Shown in pieces: positions 1 to 5,576 of a stretch of 17,455 nucleotides of DNA. The stretch is from contig JAHFCY010000039.1 of the NCBI GenBank assembly GCA_023249255.1, positions 1-17,455 on the forward strand, in the 5' to 3' direction. Positions within the stretch are counted from its first letter, which is position 1, and every line of letters starts with the position of its first letter. Below the pieces are notes generated by a model. It saw nothing but the letters and a program-made list of their open reading frames with translations, was not told where the DNA came from and made no database searches. The translations under genes and the position numbers were made by a program. The DNA comes from Candidatus Lindowiibacteriota bacterium. Lineage in GTDB: Bacteria > Lindowbacteria > 2-12-FULL-62-27.

Positions 1-27
1 AGCAGAATTTCAAAGGGGGGTTACATC

Positions 28-1557
28 TTGAAGCACGGAATGATTTTGTTTGCGGCTGTGATAGCGGTCGCGATTCTGTTCAGCCCAGTTGCGTATGCGG
101 CGCAGGATACGAAAACGATTAACAGCGCCTTGACGTCGACCAGCGGCCCTGGACCGGATGTCGCGGTTGGTTCTGATGGGAAGATCTATGTAAGTCTTGG
201 TTCGGCCAACGACCTTCGTGTGGAGGCTGGATCATACGGTTCAACATCCCAGAAGTACTCAGTAAATACGGGAGGCCCCGTGAGGCTGACTGCCATTGGA
301 CTGACGAAGGCGGATACGGTTGTGGTGGCGGCGGCTCTTGGAACGGACACCACAGTGAAACTGTATTACGCAACGAGTTCGTCTGTGTCGGGGTTGTCGG
401 CTTTAACGTCGTTTATTGTACCCAATTTTGCTGGACCAGAAACGAACGGTGGCCCATCCGGAATCCAAATGAGAATCAGCGGGCTTGACATTGCAGTGAA
501 TGACAGTTTTATCGTCGTCGTTTCCACTCTTGCGAGAGTTACTGGAGATACTGACCGTGGCGGTGAGACTTTTCCGAGTACATTCACCGCTATCTACGAG
601 TATGACACAGCGGTCAATGCCCCGGTGCTGAGCGATTCGCCTGTGGGGGCATTCACGGGTACTGACACTGGCTCGGCGGTTCAACCGCAGGTTGTGTTCG
701 ATCCGGCATCGGGAGAGTCTGGAGCCGTTATCTGGATTGTTAAGACTACGCTCACATCTGCATGGACCACCGGAGACACGGGGGTTAGTCTGTGGAAAGT
801 TCGAATTGGCACTGATACAGGTCGCGGTCGAGTCATCGATGCCGTTCAGGTTTTTCAGGGTCTCGGAGATAGTTACACTATCGGCAGAATCTCTGTTGAG
901 AACGTCACGGGGTCTGACACCCGATCGAGTGTCACCGTTGCCATTGCGGGGGACACATCCACGTGCGGCAACATCAAGGTGTTGGAATTCAGGGACAGTC
1001 GGTTTACTGTTCCGGACGCGACGCTAGCAACGTTTGGCAGACTGCAGGACACTCCGCCGGACACGATTGTCGTCGACTTCGATACAGGCTTGAGCGTACC
1101 CTTCTACACTGTAAGATCGATGTCGTATGGTCGAAGCAGTGCCACCCACGGTTGGGTTCTTTCGTTGGCCAAGCCGTCTGACCTCTCCTCAAAGGCCGAT
1201 ACCATCATGGCGTTTGTGCAGAGTACGCTTGGAGGATCCAGTTTCACATTCGACACGGCCACGACGAGCGCAGCTAACATCAACCGGGATGTGGGCATGA
1301 ACTTGTCCGGTGCTGTGAGAGATGGAACGTTCTACACAGTCGGATGGGACTCGGGTCCGAAATTTGTTTTTGCGACGAAATTGTCGCTGGGCAGTTCTGA
1401 AACCAAGAAGAAAGCCGGCGGCGTGTGTGTGCTGGACCGGATGATTGGCGGTACGAGCTTTGCGAATGCGATCTTCCCAAGCTTGAAGTCGTTCCGTGAC
1501 ACCCTCCTCGGAAGCGATTTTGGCCGGAAGATGGTCGGACTGTACTACACGTTCTAA
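28..1557 (+). CDS. Secreted protein with CFI-box-like C-terminal module
   Basis: A 509-residue exported protein of unknown function. The start is TTG, chosen because a strong AAAGGGGGG Shine-Dalgarno lies 7 bases upstream; the alternative ATG at 40 lacks one. Residues 1-25 form a signal peptide: a short charged start, a hydrophobic core, then a cut near AYA-AQ. The body (about 26-460) is rich in Thr, Ser, Gly and Asp, with many GDT/TDTG motifs. Predicted short beta strands, such as DVAVGSDGKIYVSL, suggest a beta-propeller-like or all-beta surface protein. Residues 466-509 carry Cys467, then SFRDTLL, FGRKMV and the end LYYTF. From memory this pattern matches C-terminal CFI-box modules of exported proteins (FRD..LL..GR..V..YY). 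The DNA for this module recurs as repeats downstream. Export is well supported; the C-terminal family is a recalled similarity and the function is unknown. Confidence 0.75.
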   Translation: MKHGMILFAAVIAVAILFSPVAYAAQDTKTINSALTSTSGPGPDVAVGSDGKIYVSLGSANDLRVEAGSYGSTSQKYSVNTGGPVRLTAIGLTKADTVVVAAALGTDTTVKLYYATSSSVSGLSALTSFIVPNFAGPETNGGPSGIQMRISGLDIAVNDSFIVVVSTLARVTGDTDRGGETFPSTFTAIYEYDTAVNAPVLSDSPVGAFTGTDTGSAVQPQVVFDPASGESGAVIWIVKTTLTSAWTTGDTGVSLWKVRIGTDTGRGRVIDAVQVFQGLGDSYTIGRISVENVTGSDTRSSVTVAIAGDTSTCGNIKVLEFRDSRFTVPDATLATFGRLQDTPPDTIVVDFDTGLSVPFYTVRSMSYGRSSATHGWVLSLAKPSDLSSKADTIMAFVQSTLGGSSFTFDTATTSAANINRDVGMNLSGAVRDGTFYTVGWDSGPKFVFATKLSLGSSETKKKAGGVCVLDRMIGGTSFANAIFPSLKSFRDTLLGSDFGRKMVGLYYTF

Positions 1558-1699
1558 GACTGAATTGGCCGCGGGGCGCGCAAACACAAAGGCGTTCGGT
1601 GGCTTGATAGGCTAAAAGGAAAATCCAGGCGCTTCTTCAAACCTGTAAGGAGCCCTTTCAACCCTGTCGTGGCTAACCAAAGCCGCGACGGGGTTTTTT
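1419..1699 (+). repeat. Repeat R1: C-terminal module plus leader and terminator
   Basis: This is the most complete copy of the repeat family. It starts inside the secreted-protein gene at CGGCGTGTGTG and covers the coding module down to TACTACACGTTCTAA (1543-1557). It then runs through about 100 bases of shared noncoding sequence, including GGCTTGATAGGCTAAAAGG, and ends in a terminator hairpin. The full noncoding part recurs in R3 and pieces recur in R4 and R6. R1 lacks the palindromic 21-base insert found in R2 and R3, so it is closest to the ancestral form. Confidence 0.85.
1662..1699 (+). terminator. Rho-independent terminator of R1
   Basis: CCCTGTCGTGGCT (1662-1674) pairs with AGCCGCGACGGGG (1681-1693) over 13 bp with two G-T pairs. 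The loop is AACCAA and six T follow. It ends transcription of the secreted-protein gene. The loop is the same in the R3 and R6 hairpins while the stem sequence differs. Confidence 0.9.
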
Positions 1700-1711
1700 G
1701 TTTCGTCTTTC

Positions 1712-1740
1712 TTGATATTAAGAAAAGTGGTGTGTACCAT
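1712..1740 (+). promoter_or_regulatory. Sigma70-like promoter just after the R1 terminator
   Basis: TTGATA at 1712-1717 and TACCAT at 1735-1740 are separated by 17 bases. Only 8 bases separate the -10 from the ATG at 1749, so the transcript would be nearly leaderless. Confidence 0.5.
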
Positions 1741-1748
1741 GGGCGTGT

Positions 1749-1992
1749 ATGATCTTTGAAGTTGTCGGTAGGATTGCGAGCGTGGAAGTCATCGCCATTG
1801 GAGGCCGTATACGGGATATCATGCACATCCGTAAGCAGTTCGGAGATGGGCAATGGCGAAAACTCAAGGGTATTGCCGAGGTGCGGGCTTCAAAATGGCG
1901 GGATTCACACGGCCGAAGTGCACTGGTATGAAGCGCACGGTATCGGAAGAAAGAAGATGAAGATCAAGAGATTTTTGGGAGAGGAGGGATGA
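1749..1992 (+). pseudogene. Frameshifted small conserved protein
   Basis: The N-terminal part (MIFEVVGRIASVEVIAIGG... to KGIAEVR) reads from 1749. The C-terminal part (GGIHTAEVHWYEAHGIG, then RKKMKIKRFL) lies in the next frame and stops at 1992. Removing one G from the GGG run at 1884-1886 restores a continuous protein of about 80 residues reading VRLQNGG across the join. From memory, small bacterial proteins ending in HWYEAHGIG-(R/K)K-x-x-KIKR are common and often precede a partner like the next gene; I know no function for them. The remaining tail overlaps the next gene (ATGA), as expected of a two-gene module. The extra base could be real decay or an assembly error. Confidence 0.7.
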
Positions 1993-1994
1993 CC

Positions 1995-2219
1995 ATGGAA
2001 CGGCGAGAACAAAAGTTTGCGCTTTGCATCCGGAACTCGCAGTGTGAGGATCTGGAATTACATAAGGTCTACCGGATCCTCCCCGACGGGCGCGCCGCCA
2101 AAGAAGGCTACTTGAGAATCATCGATGAATCCGGTGAAGATTACCTGTATCCGCAATCCTACTTCATCCGTGTCAAACTGCCTCGCAAAGCGCAAGAAGC
2201 GTTGCCGGTTCCCCGTTAG
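1995..2219 (+). CDS. Small conserved protein, partner of the frameshifted gene
   Basis: A 74-residue soluble protein. I favour ATG 1995 over 1989 because the GAGGAGGG at 1981-1988 abuts the first ATG but sits 6 bases before the second. Visible motifs are FALCIRN near the start, LELHKVYRILPD, and the conserved-looking IDESGEDYLYPQSYF, followed by RVKLP. I recall this family only as a hypothetical protein found next to genes of the type upstream; no catalytic motif is visible. The upstream partner is broken, so this gene may be the surviving half of an antagonistic pair, but that is a guess. Its own stop is about 30 bases before repeat R2. Confidence 0.7.
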   Translation: MERREQKFALCIRNSQCEDLELHKVYRILPDGRAAKEGYLRIIDESGEDYLYPQSYFIRVKLPRKAQEALPVPR

Positions 2220-2250
2220 TGTTGGTCGTGGGCGAGGGGCGAGGGGGCGA

Positions 2251-2432
2251 GGGGTCATTCTGACACTTTGACACTTTCGGTGTGTGTGCTGGACCGGATG
2301 ATTGGCGGTACGAGCTTTGCGAATGCGATCTTCCCAAGCTTGAAGTCGTTCCGTGACCCTCCTGAGGCGGGCAGGCACCCGATCCTCGGAAGCGATTTTG
2401 GCCGGAAGATGACTACAGGGATGTAGGAATCC
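2251..2432 (+). repeat. Repeat R2
   Basis: This copy starts at GGGGTCATTCTGACACTTTG and runs through the C-terminal module (GGTSFANAIFPSLKSFRD) and the FGRKM codons. It stops at ACTACAGGGATGTAGGAATCC, without the leader or terminator. It is nearly identical to the first 180 bases of R3. Compared with R1 it has a 21-base in-frame insert (CCTCCTGAGGCGGGCAGGC plus two bases) after the FRD codons. The sequence after it is a headless membrane ORF. Confidence 0.85.
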
Positions 2433-2555
2433 ATAACGGTTGCCACGGCTGTTGTCGGTGCTATTGTTAAAACGCCTTTCGCAACGGTAGAATTCGCCTG
2501 CGGATTTTTGATTGCCTTGTTCTGGTTTATGTTTGCCATTCTGATTGAGAGGTGA
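2433..2555 (+). pseudogene. Headless small membrane protein ORF
   Basis: An open frame runs from just after repeat R2 to TGA at 2553-2555 and encodes about 40 residues: ITVATAVVGAIVKTP, then a hydrophobic stretch from FACGFLIALFW to AILIER. It has no ATG, GTG or TTG near its beginning. The in-frame stop sits inside the repeat, so the 5' end seems to have been replaced by R2. It would have been a one-helix protein, possibly two. No family is recognised. Confidence 0.4.
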
Positions 2556-2561
2556 GATAAA

Positions 2562-2660
2562 ATGACTCCCTTAACAATTGTTTTCCTCGCGCTGGGGATC
2601 CCGGCGGTTTTGCTTCTCGCATGGGTCCTGCTGTTCGATCGTAAAGCCCGACAACCCTAG
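2562..2660 (+). CDS. 32-residue single-helix membrane peptide
   Basis: The ORF starts 6 bases after the stop of the preceding membrane ORF, with GAGAGGTGAG as ribosome site 5-8 bases before ATG. It encodes a short N-terminus, one hydrophobic helix (about residues 5-24, LTIVFLALGIPAVLLLAWVL) and a positively charged tail FDRKARQP. The layout is that of small membrane peptides such as type I toxins or complex-stabilising subunits, but nothing identifies it. It sits between R2 and R3 in an array of toxin-antitoxin-like modules. Confidence 0.45.
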   Translation: MTPLTIVFLALGIPAVLLLAWVLLFDRKARQP

Positions 2661-2668
2661 GAGGGCGA

Positions 2669-3072
2669 GGGGTCATTCTGACACTTTGACACTTTCGGCG
2701 TGTGTGTTGGAACGGATGATTGGCGGTACGAGCTTTGCGAATGCGATCTTCCCAAGCTTGAAGTCGTCCCGTGACCCTCCTGAGGCGGGCAGGCACCCGA
2801 TCCTCGGAAGCGATTTTGGCCGGAAGATGACTACAGGGATGTAGGAATCCCGCGGGAGCCTGCTTGATGAGCAGGGTGGAGTTGCCATGGAAGGCGGCGC
2901 GGGATGGTCAGTTTGTATTACACGTTCTAAGACTGAATTAGCCGCAGGGCGCGCTAACACAAAAGCGCCCGGTGGCTTGATAGGCTAAAAGGAAATTTTA
3001 GGCGCTTCTTCACCTTAAAGAGGCCCTTTCAACCCTGCGTGGGCTAACCAAAGCCCGCGCGGGGTTTTTTTT
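2669..3072 (+). repeat. Repeat R3, longest copy, with internal insert
   Basis: The copy spans the whole family: the GGGGTCATTC head, the C-terminal module, the TATTACACGTTCTAA end (2916-2930), the leader and the terminator. A 77-base segment (2830-2906) splits the module between FGRKM and VSLYYTF. It is bounded on both sides by GATG, and its first 21 bases are also the end of R2. The part downstream of the insert matches R1 closely, with third-codon changes in the YYTF codons. Confidence 0.85.
3033..3072 (+). terminator. Rho-independent terminator of R3
   Basis: CCCTGCGTGGGCT (3033-3045) pairs with AGCCCGCGCGGGG (3052-3064) around an AACCAA loop; eight T follow. Compared with R1, both arms change together, keeping the pairing. 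Confidence 0.9.
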
Positions 3073-3073
3073 A

Positions 3074-3082
3074 TGGTATAAT
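3074..3082 (+). promoter_or_regulatory. Extended -10 promoter after the R3 terminator
   Basis: TGG-TATAAT is a perfect -10 with the extended TGn element. No good -35 is seen, since the position falls in the terminator stem. Seven bases downstream is GTG 3090, the likely original start of the DUF4258 gene, again implying a leaderless message. Confidence 0.5.
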
Positions 3083-3089
3083 ATCGAGA

Positions 3090-3345
3090 GTGGAGAATTT
3101 GCAGCACGGAAGACACGGCCCATTTCAGAGATATCTTGATCGAACGCAATATCAATCCTGAATGGGTGGATCGGGCGATCCGGGATCCGGACAGGGTCGA
3201 AGAACATGACGGTGGAACCCGGCATTTCATCAAGAGGATACAGGAGTTCGAGAACCGATGGTTGAGGGCAGTCGTGAACGAGTCGACGACGCCCCACAAG
3301 CGCGTCACGGCGTTTTTTGACCGCCGAATGGGGAGGCCGACAGTC
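3090..3345 (+). pseudogene. DUF4258-like protein with damaged start
   Basis: Reading from 3103 gives STEDTAHFRDILIERNINPEWV, then DGGTRHFIKRIQE and VTAFFDRRMGR. This is the usual layout of a small DUF4258 protein (HFRD..ERNI..EWV; TRH; VVN; FFDRR), a family often paired with DUF2283 in putative toxin-antitoxin modules. No ATG, GTG or TTG is in frame between the stop at 3079 and TTG 3136, which would cut into the domain. GTG 3090 (VENL) lies 7 bases after the -10 box and becomes in frame if one base near 3101 is skipped. I therefore infer a one-base insertion. Residual translation from TTG 3136 would run without a stop into DUF2283. Confidence 0.65.
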
Positions 3346-3546
3346 ATGAAAATCAAAGTGGACAAAAACAGCGATGCTCTCTACTTCCGGCTTGACGAAA
3401 GCCGCATTGTTGAATCGGAGGAGATTCGCCCCGGCGTGGTTCTGGATTATGACAAGGACAACCGGGTGGTCGGTGTTGAGTTCCTCGGAATTTCAAAGCG
3501 AGCCACGCCGACCGAATTGTCCTCCCTGCAGTTCCAGACATTGTGA
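3346..3546 (+). CDS. DUF2283 family protein
   Basis: A 66-residue protein with the DUF2283 pattern: MKIKVDKNSDALYFRLDE, then SEEIRPGVVLDYD and VVGVEFLGISKR. The ATG has a GGGGAGG ribosome site 11 bases upstream, so it can be translated alone. The DUF4258 frame upstream nevertheless reads into it without a stop (RRMGR-PTV-MKIK), giving a 136-residue fused ORF from 3136. The family is found beside DUF4258 genes and is usually considered the antitoxin-like member; that role is inferred from context. Confidence 0.75.
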   Translation: MKIKVDKNSDALYFRLDESRIVESEEIRPGVVLDYDKDNRVVGVEFLGISKRATPTELSSLQFQTL

Positions 3547-3600
3547 CATTGCCGAAACGGCGAAACGGATTTGGGCCCGATCCATCCATGGATCAAGATC

Positions 3601-3738
3601 GTCAGTCCGTATTACACGTTCTAAACCGTAGGGGCGAGGTAACCTCGCCCGCACAAACTCGAATAATCGGCGTCCGCCGACAAAGGCGGACCCTTTCAAC
3701 CCCGCTTGTGGTCACCAAACTGTGCGCGGGGTTTTTTT
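3601..3738 (+). repeat. Repeat R4, tail copy carrying extra palindromes
   Basis: This copy keeps only the end of the family: GTC AGT CCG TAT TAC ACG TTC TAA (coding VSPYYTF in R1 frame), a diverged leader, CCCTTTCAA and the terminator. Two short palindromes sit in the leader: GGGCGAGG-TAA-CCTCGCCC (3632-3650) and GGCGTCCGCC...GGCGGACC (3669-3692). Confidence 0.75.
3700..3738 (+). terminator. Rho-independent terminator of R4
   Basis: CCCCGCTTGTGGT pairs with ACTGTGCGCGGGG with one mismatch and several G-T pairs; seven T follow. The next start codon (3755) is only 16 bases away, with no room for a promoter between. Transcription of MNT/HepT must therefore start upstream and pass this hairpin. 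Confidence 0.75.
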
Positions 3739-3754
3739 AGGGAGGATTGAATTT

Positions 3755-4051
3755 ATGGCTCGAATTTCAGTTGATCGGGTTGCCCTGTCGGCTATTTGCA
3801 AAAGGTATCACATTCATAAATTGGCCTTTTTTGGATCTGTCCTTCGCGATGACTTTGGACCGCACAGCGATGTCGACGTGCTGGTCGAGTTTGAGCCGGG
3901 TCACGTTCCGGGTCTGGCCTTTTTTTCCATCGAGCAGGAGTTGACCGGCCTTATCGGGCGCAGGGTCGATCTGAACACCAAAAATTTTTTGAGTCCCTAT
4001 TTCAGAGATGAGGTTCTCTCCGAGGCCGAGGTGCAGTATGTCGCGGCGTGA
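3755..4051 (+). CDS. mntA: MNT-type nucleotidyltransferase antitoxin
   Basis: A 98-residue minimal nucleotidyltransferase. The active-site signature is complete: GS at residues 27-28 (FFGSVLRDDFG) followed by D39 and D41 in SDVDVLVEF, the two acidic residues that bind metal. In the MNT/HepT system this protein is the antitoxin and transfers AMP to a tyrosine of HepT. ATG 3755 is preceded by AGGGAGG at 9 bases. The 3' end overlaps the HepT gene by 14 bases, as is usual for this pair. No promoter is visible close by, and a terminator hairpin lies directly upstream. Length and motifs are normal, so the gene looks intact. Confidence 0.88.
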   Translation: MARISVDRVALSAICKRYHIHKLAFFGSVLRDDFGPHSDVDVLVEFEPGHVPGLAFFSIEQELTGLIGRRVDLNTKNFLSPYFRDEVLSEAEVQYVAA

Positions 4052-4418
4052 TCCAACCGTTTCGTTGCGTCATATGCTGGATCATGCACGGGAGGCGGCG
4101 GACATGATTCGAGGCAAGACGCGGCCTGATCTCGATACGGACAGGAAACTAAACCTGGCGATTGTTCGACTCGTGGATATCATCGGTGAAGCGGCTTCCC
4201 GAATTCCCAAAGAGGAGCAACGTTGCTTTCCGGATATTTCGTGGCCCGGCATAATCAGCATGCGAAATCGTCTGATTCACGGATATGACATCGTCGATTT
4301 TGATGTTCTCTGGACCATTCTCACGACAGATCTGCCGCCCTTAATCACTTCTCTGGAAAAAACGCTTCCGCCGGAAAATTCAGTCGGTGGTACTTCCGGG
4401 CTTGAAGTCGTTCCGTGA
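4038..4418 (+). CDS. hepT: HepT-like RNase toxin (DUF86)
   Basis: A 126-residue helical protein of the HepT/DUF86 family, the RNase toxin of the MNT/HepT module. The catalytic RX4HXY motif is present at R76-H81-Y83 (RNRLIHGY); the tyrosine is the residue modified by the partner. ATG 4038 begins inside the nucleotidyltransferase gene. The family normally ends near residue 113-116. Here about ten further residues (from SVGGTSGLEVVP) and the stop codon come from repeat R5, whose GGCTTGAAGTCGTTCCGTGA is read in frame. The original 3' end was thus replaced by repeat sequence without touching the catalytic part. Function is likely kept. Confidence 0.85.
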   Translation: MSRRDPTVSLRHMLDHAREAADMIRGKTRPDLDTDRKLNLAIVRLVDIIGEAASRIPKEEQRCFPDISWPGIISMRNRLIHGYDIVDFDVLWTILTTDLPPLITSLEKTLPPENSVGGTSGLEVVP

Positions 4419-4450
4419 CCCTCCTGAGGCGGGCAGGCACCCGATCCTCT
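4385..4450 (+). repeat. Repeat R5, short internal fragment
   Basis: This fragment contains GGTGGTAC, then jumps to GGGCTTGAAGTCGTTCCGTGA with the palindromic insert and the CACCCGATCCTC end. The middle of the module is deleted. Its left edge is the 3' end of hepT and its right edge is the truncated hicA. Confidence 0.8.
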
Positions 4451-4451
4451 C

Positions 4452-4592
4452 GTGACAAAAGGCAGTCACCGCCAATATAAGCATCACGTCAAATCAGGAC
4501 GGGTTACAATCGCAGGGCAACCGAGCGATGATTTGGCTCCCGGAACGCTGAACAGCGTTTTGAAACAGGCAGGATTGAAAGAGGTGAAATGA
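4452..4592 (+). pseudogene. hicA: hicA toxin fragment lacking its N-terminus
   Basis: Reading from GTG 4452 gives VTKGSHRQYKHHVKSG, then RVTIAGQPSDDLAPGTLNSVLKQAG and a stop at 4590-4592. This is the C-terminal two thirds of a HicA mRNA-interferase toxin. It includes the active-site His in KGSHRQ and the GTLNS(V/I)LKQAGL end. The first 20 or so residues (the usual first strand and helix) are missing; repeat R5 occupies their place. GTG 4452 might still start translation, but the product would lack part of the fold and is probably inactive. HicB follows after one base. Confidence 0.8.
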
Positions 4593-4593
4593 G

Positions 4594-4833
4594 ATGTATC
4601 GTTTCCTGGTTGTCATCGAAAAGGCGAATGGAAATTATTCGGCATATTCTCCTGATCTACCGGGATGTATTGCGACGGGCTCGACCCGTGAGGATGCCGA
4701 ACAAAACATGCATAAGGCGGTCGGAATGCATGTCCACGGTCTTCTGGAAGACAGATTGTCCATTCCGGAACCGTCTTCGTTTGCGGAATACGTGGTGATT
4801 CCGGGAAGCGAGGGAAGCGAGGGGTCATTCTGA
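4594..4833 (+). CDS. hicB: HicB-family antitoxin
   Basis: A 79-residue HicB antitoxin: MYRFLVVIEKANGNYSAYSPDLPGC is the typical first half, followed by STREDAEQNMHKAVGMHVHGLLEDR and the end FAEYVVIP. It follows the hicA remnant directly, with AGAGGTG upstream as ribosome site. The tail GSEGSEGSF and the stop codon come from the purine-rich lead-in and the GGGGTCATTCTGA head of repeat R6, so the natural end was probably just after VVIP. Because its toxin is truncated, this may be an orphan antitoxin. Confidence 0.85.
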   Translation: MYRFLVVIEKANGNYSAYSPDLPGCIATGSTREDAEQNMHKAVGMHVHGLLEDRLSIPEPSSFAEYVVIPGSEGSEGSF

Positions 4834-4964
4834 CACTTTGACACTTTCGGGGTGTGTGTGTTGGATCGGTGGCTTGACAGGCTAAAAGGAAAATTCAGGC
4901 GTCCGTCTCAGGCGGACCCTTTCAATTCTGTCTTGGCTAACCAAAGCTGCGACAGGTTTTTTTT
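4814..4964 (+). repeat. Repeat R6, deletion copy with terminator
   Basis: The head (GGGGTCATTC to GTGTTGGATCGG) is joined directly to the leader TGGCTTGACAGGCTAAAAGG at a CGG shared by both edges in R1, so the coding module is deleted. A short palindrome, CGTCCGTCTCAGGCGGACC, sits where R1 has GCTTCTTCAAACC. The copy ends in a terminator. Confidence 0.85.
4927..4964 (+). terminator. Rho-independent terminator of R6
   Basis: TCTGTCTTGGCT pairs with AGCTGCGACAGG with one mismatch, around the conserved AACCAA loop; eight T follow. It ends transcription from hicB. Confidence 0.85.
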
Positions 4965-4965
4965 C

Positions 4966-4995
4966 TTGACGCCAACCTTTCTTCGGCGGTACACT
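4966..4995 (+). promoter_or_regulatory. Sigma70-like promoter after the R6 terminator
   Basis: TTGACG (4966-4971) starts one base after the T tract. TACACT (4990-4995) follows after 18 bases. ATG 5002 is 6 bases further on, so transcription should begin at or next to the start codon. Confidence 0.6.
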
Positions 4996-5001
4996 GATTC
5001 G

Positions 5002-5222
5002 ATGATGAAACGGTACACGGTTGTGATCGAACGAGATGAGGATGGATTCTATGTTGCGACCTGCCCGGCTTTCCGGGGTGTTTTACCCAGGGGAAAACAT
5101 ATCGGCAGGCCATGGGACGGGTTCGGAGTCTGATCCGAATTTTTGCCGCCATCCGCCGGAAAGAAGATGGAGAACTTCCGGAAGAAGTTGGCGTGGAGCA
5201 CGTGAACGTTGGCGCTTCTTAG
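5002..5222 (+). pseudogene. hicB: hicB antitoxin with one-base deletion
   Basis: The first frame gives MKRYTVVIERDEDGFYVATCPAFRG, a standard HicB start. The frame then fails. The next frame continues from about 5080 with CFTQGKTYRQAMGRVRSL and ends ELPEEVGVEHVNVGAS before TAG 5220-5222. Adding one base near 5077-5080 (after CGGGG) restores a HicB of about 73 residues with the usual PAF-x-GC-x-TQGKTY motif. As given, the first frame stops at 5133. The gene overlaps the hicA-like frame that follows, which is the usual hicB-hicA arrangement. Confidence 0.8.
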
Positions 5223-5545
5223 GCCTTTAAAGCAGCGCGTGGTAGCCCAGATTCTCAGAAGACTTGATTTCAAGTTGGATCGAACTCAAAAGGGTCCACA
5301 TGAAATTTATCGCCGGGAGTCCGACGGAAAAACAGTTCCCCTTCTTCCCCGTCATCCCTCCGAAAAAGGCGCTGGACAGGATACTGCGGGCCGCCAAAAA
5401 TGGTGTGGACATCAACAACGTCGACACGGCCGTCAAATTGTTTTTTGTGAACCGGCTCCGCGAGAATGGGTCAAGATGGTCCCGCCTTGTCGACCGCGGA
5501 CCCCGGACCGCAGTGCGTCCCTTAAAATGGCGCCGTTTGTATTGA
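5209..5545 (+). pseudogene. Frameshifted HicA-like toxin
   Basis: From TTG 5209, overlapping the end of hicB, one frame reads LKQRVVAQILRRLDFKLDR, then KGPHEIYRRESDGKTVPLLPRHPS. This resembles a HicA: the helix LRRLDF, a (G/S)-x-H active-site region and VP..H. The remainder of the fold appears in the next frame as KKALDRILRAAKNGVDIN from about 5358. Skipping one base near 5355 joins them. The usual Ser before the His is Pro here (KGPHE). The second frame runs on to 5545 without a HicA-like end, so the 3' border is uncertain. It is assigned mainly by position after HicB. Confidence 0.5.
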
Positions 5546-5570
5546 CTTTGCACTACAACTTCCGCATAAT
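5542..5570 (+). promoter_or_regulatory. Sigma70-like promoter of the BrnT/BrnA-like pair
   Basis: TTGACT at 5542-5547 and CATAAT at 5565-5570 are 17 bases apart. GTG 5577 follows after 6 bases and no ribosome site precedes it, so the mRNA is probably leaderless. Confidence 0.65.
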
Positions 5571-5576
5571 CCCGTT

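Noticed and set aside
1558-1700. Leader of R1/R3 as a c-di-GMP or other known riboswitch
   Set aside because: The CGCAAACACAAAGGCG stretch recalls GEMM elements at first glance, but the required tetraloop/receptor parts and stems are absent, and it lies downstream of a stop codon.
2255-2960. Minus-strand ORFs over R2 and R3
   Set aside because: The two similar products arise only because the repeats are similar; no start signals or conserved pattern support them.
1419-4964. Repeats as integron attC sites
   Set aside because: I looked for paired RYYYAAC / GTTRRRY ends and found only partial likenesses (CTAACC, GCTAACAC) that are not paired. The hairpins have T tracts, and no integrase is present.
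4852-5001. Upstream extension of the second hicB frame into R6
   Set aside because: It would be translated through the terminator hairpin and T tract; the promoter and ATG 5002 give a normal HicB start.
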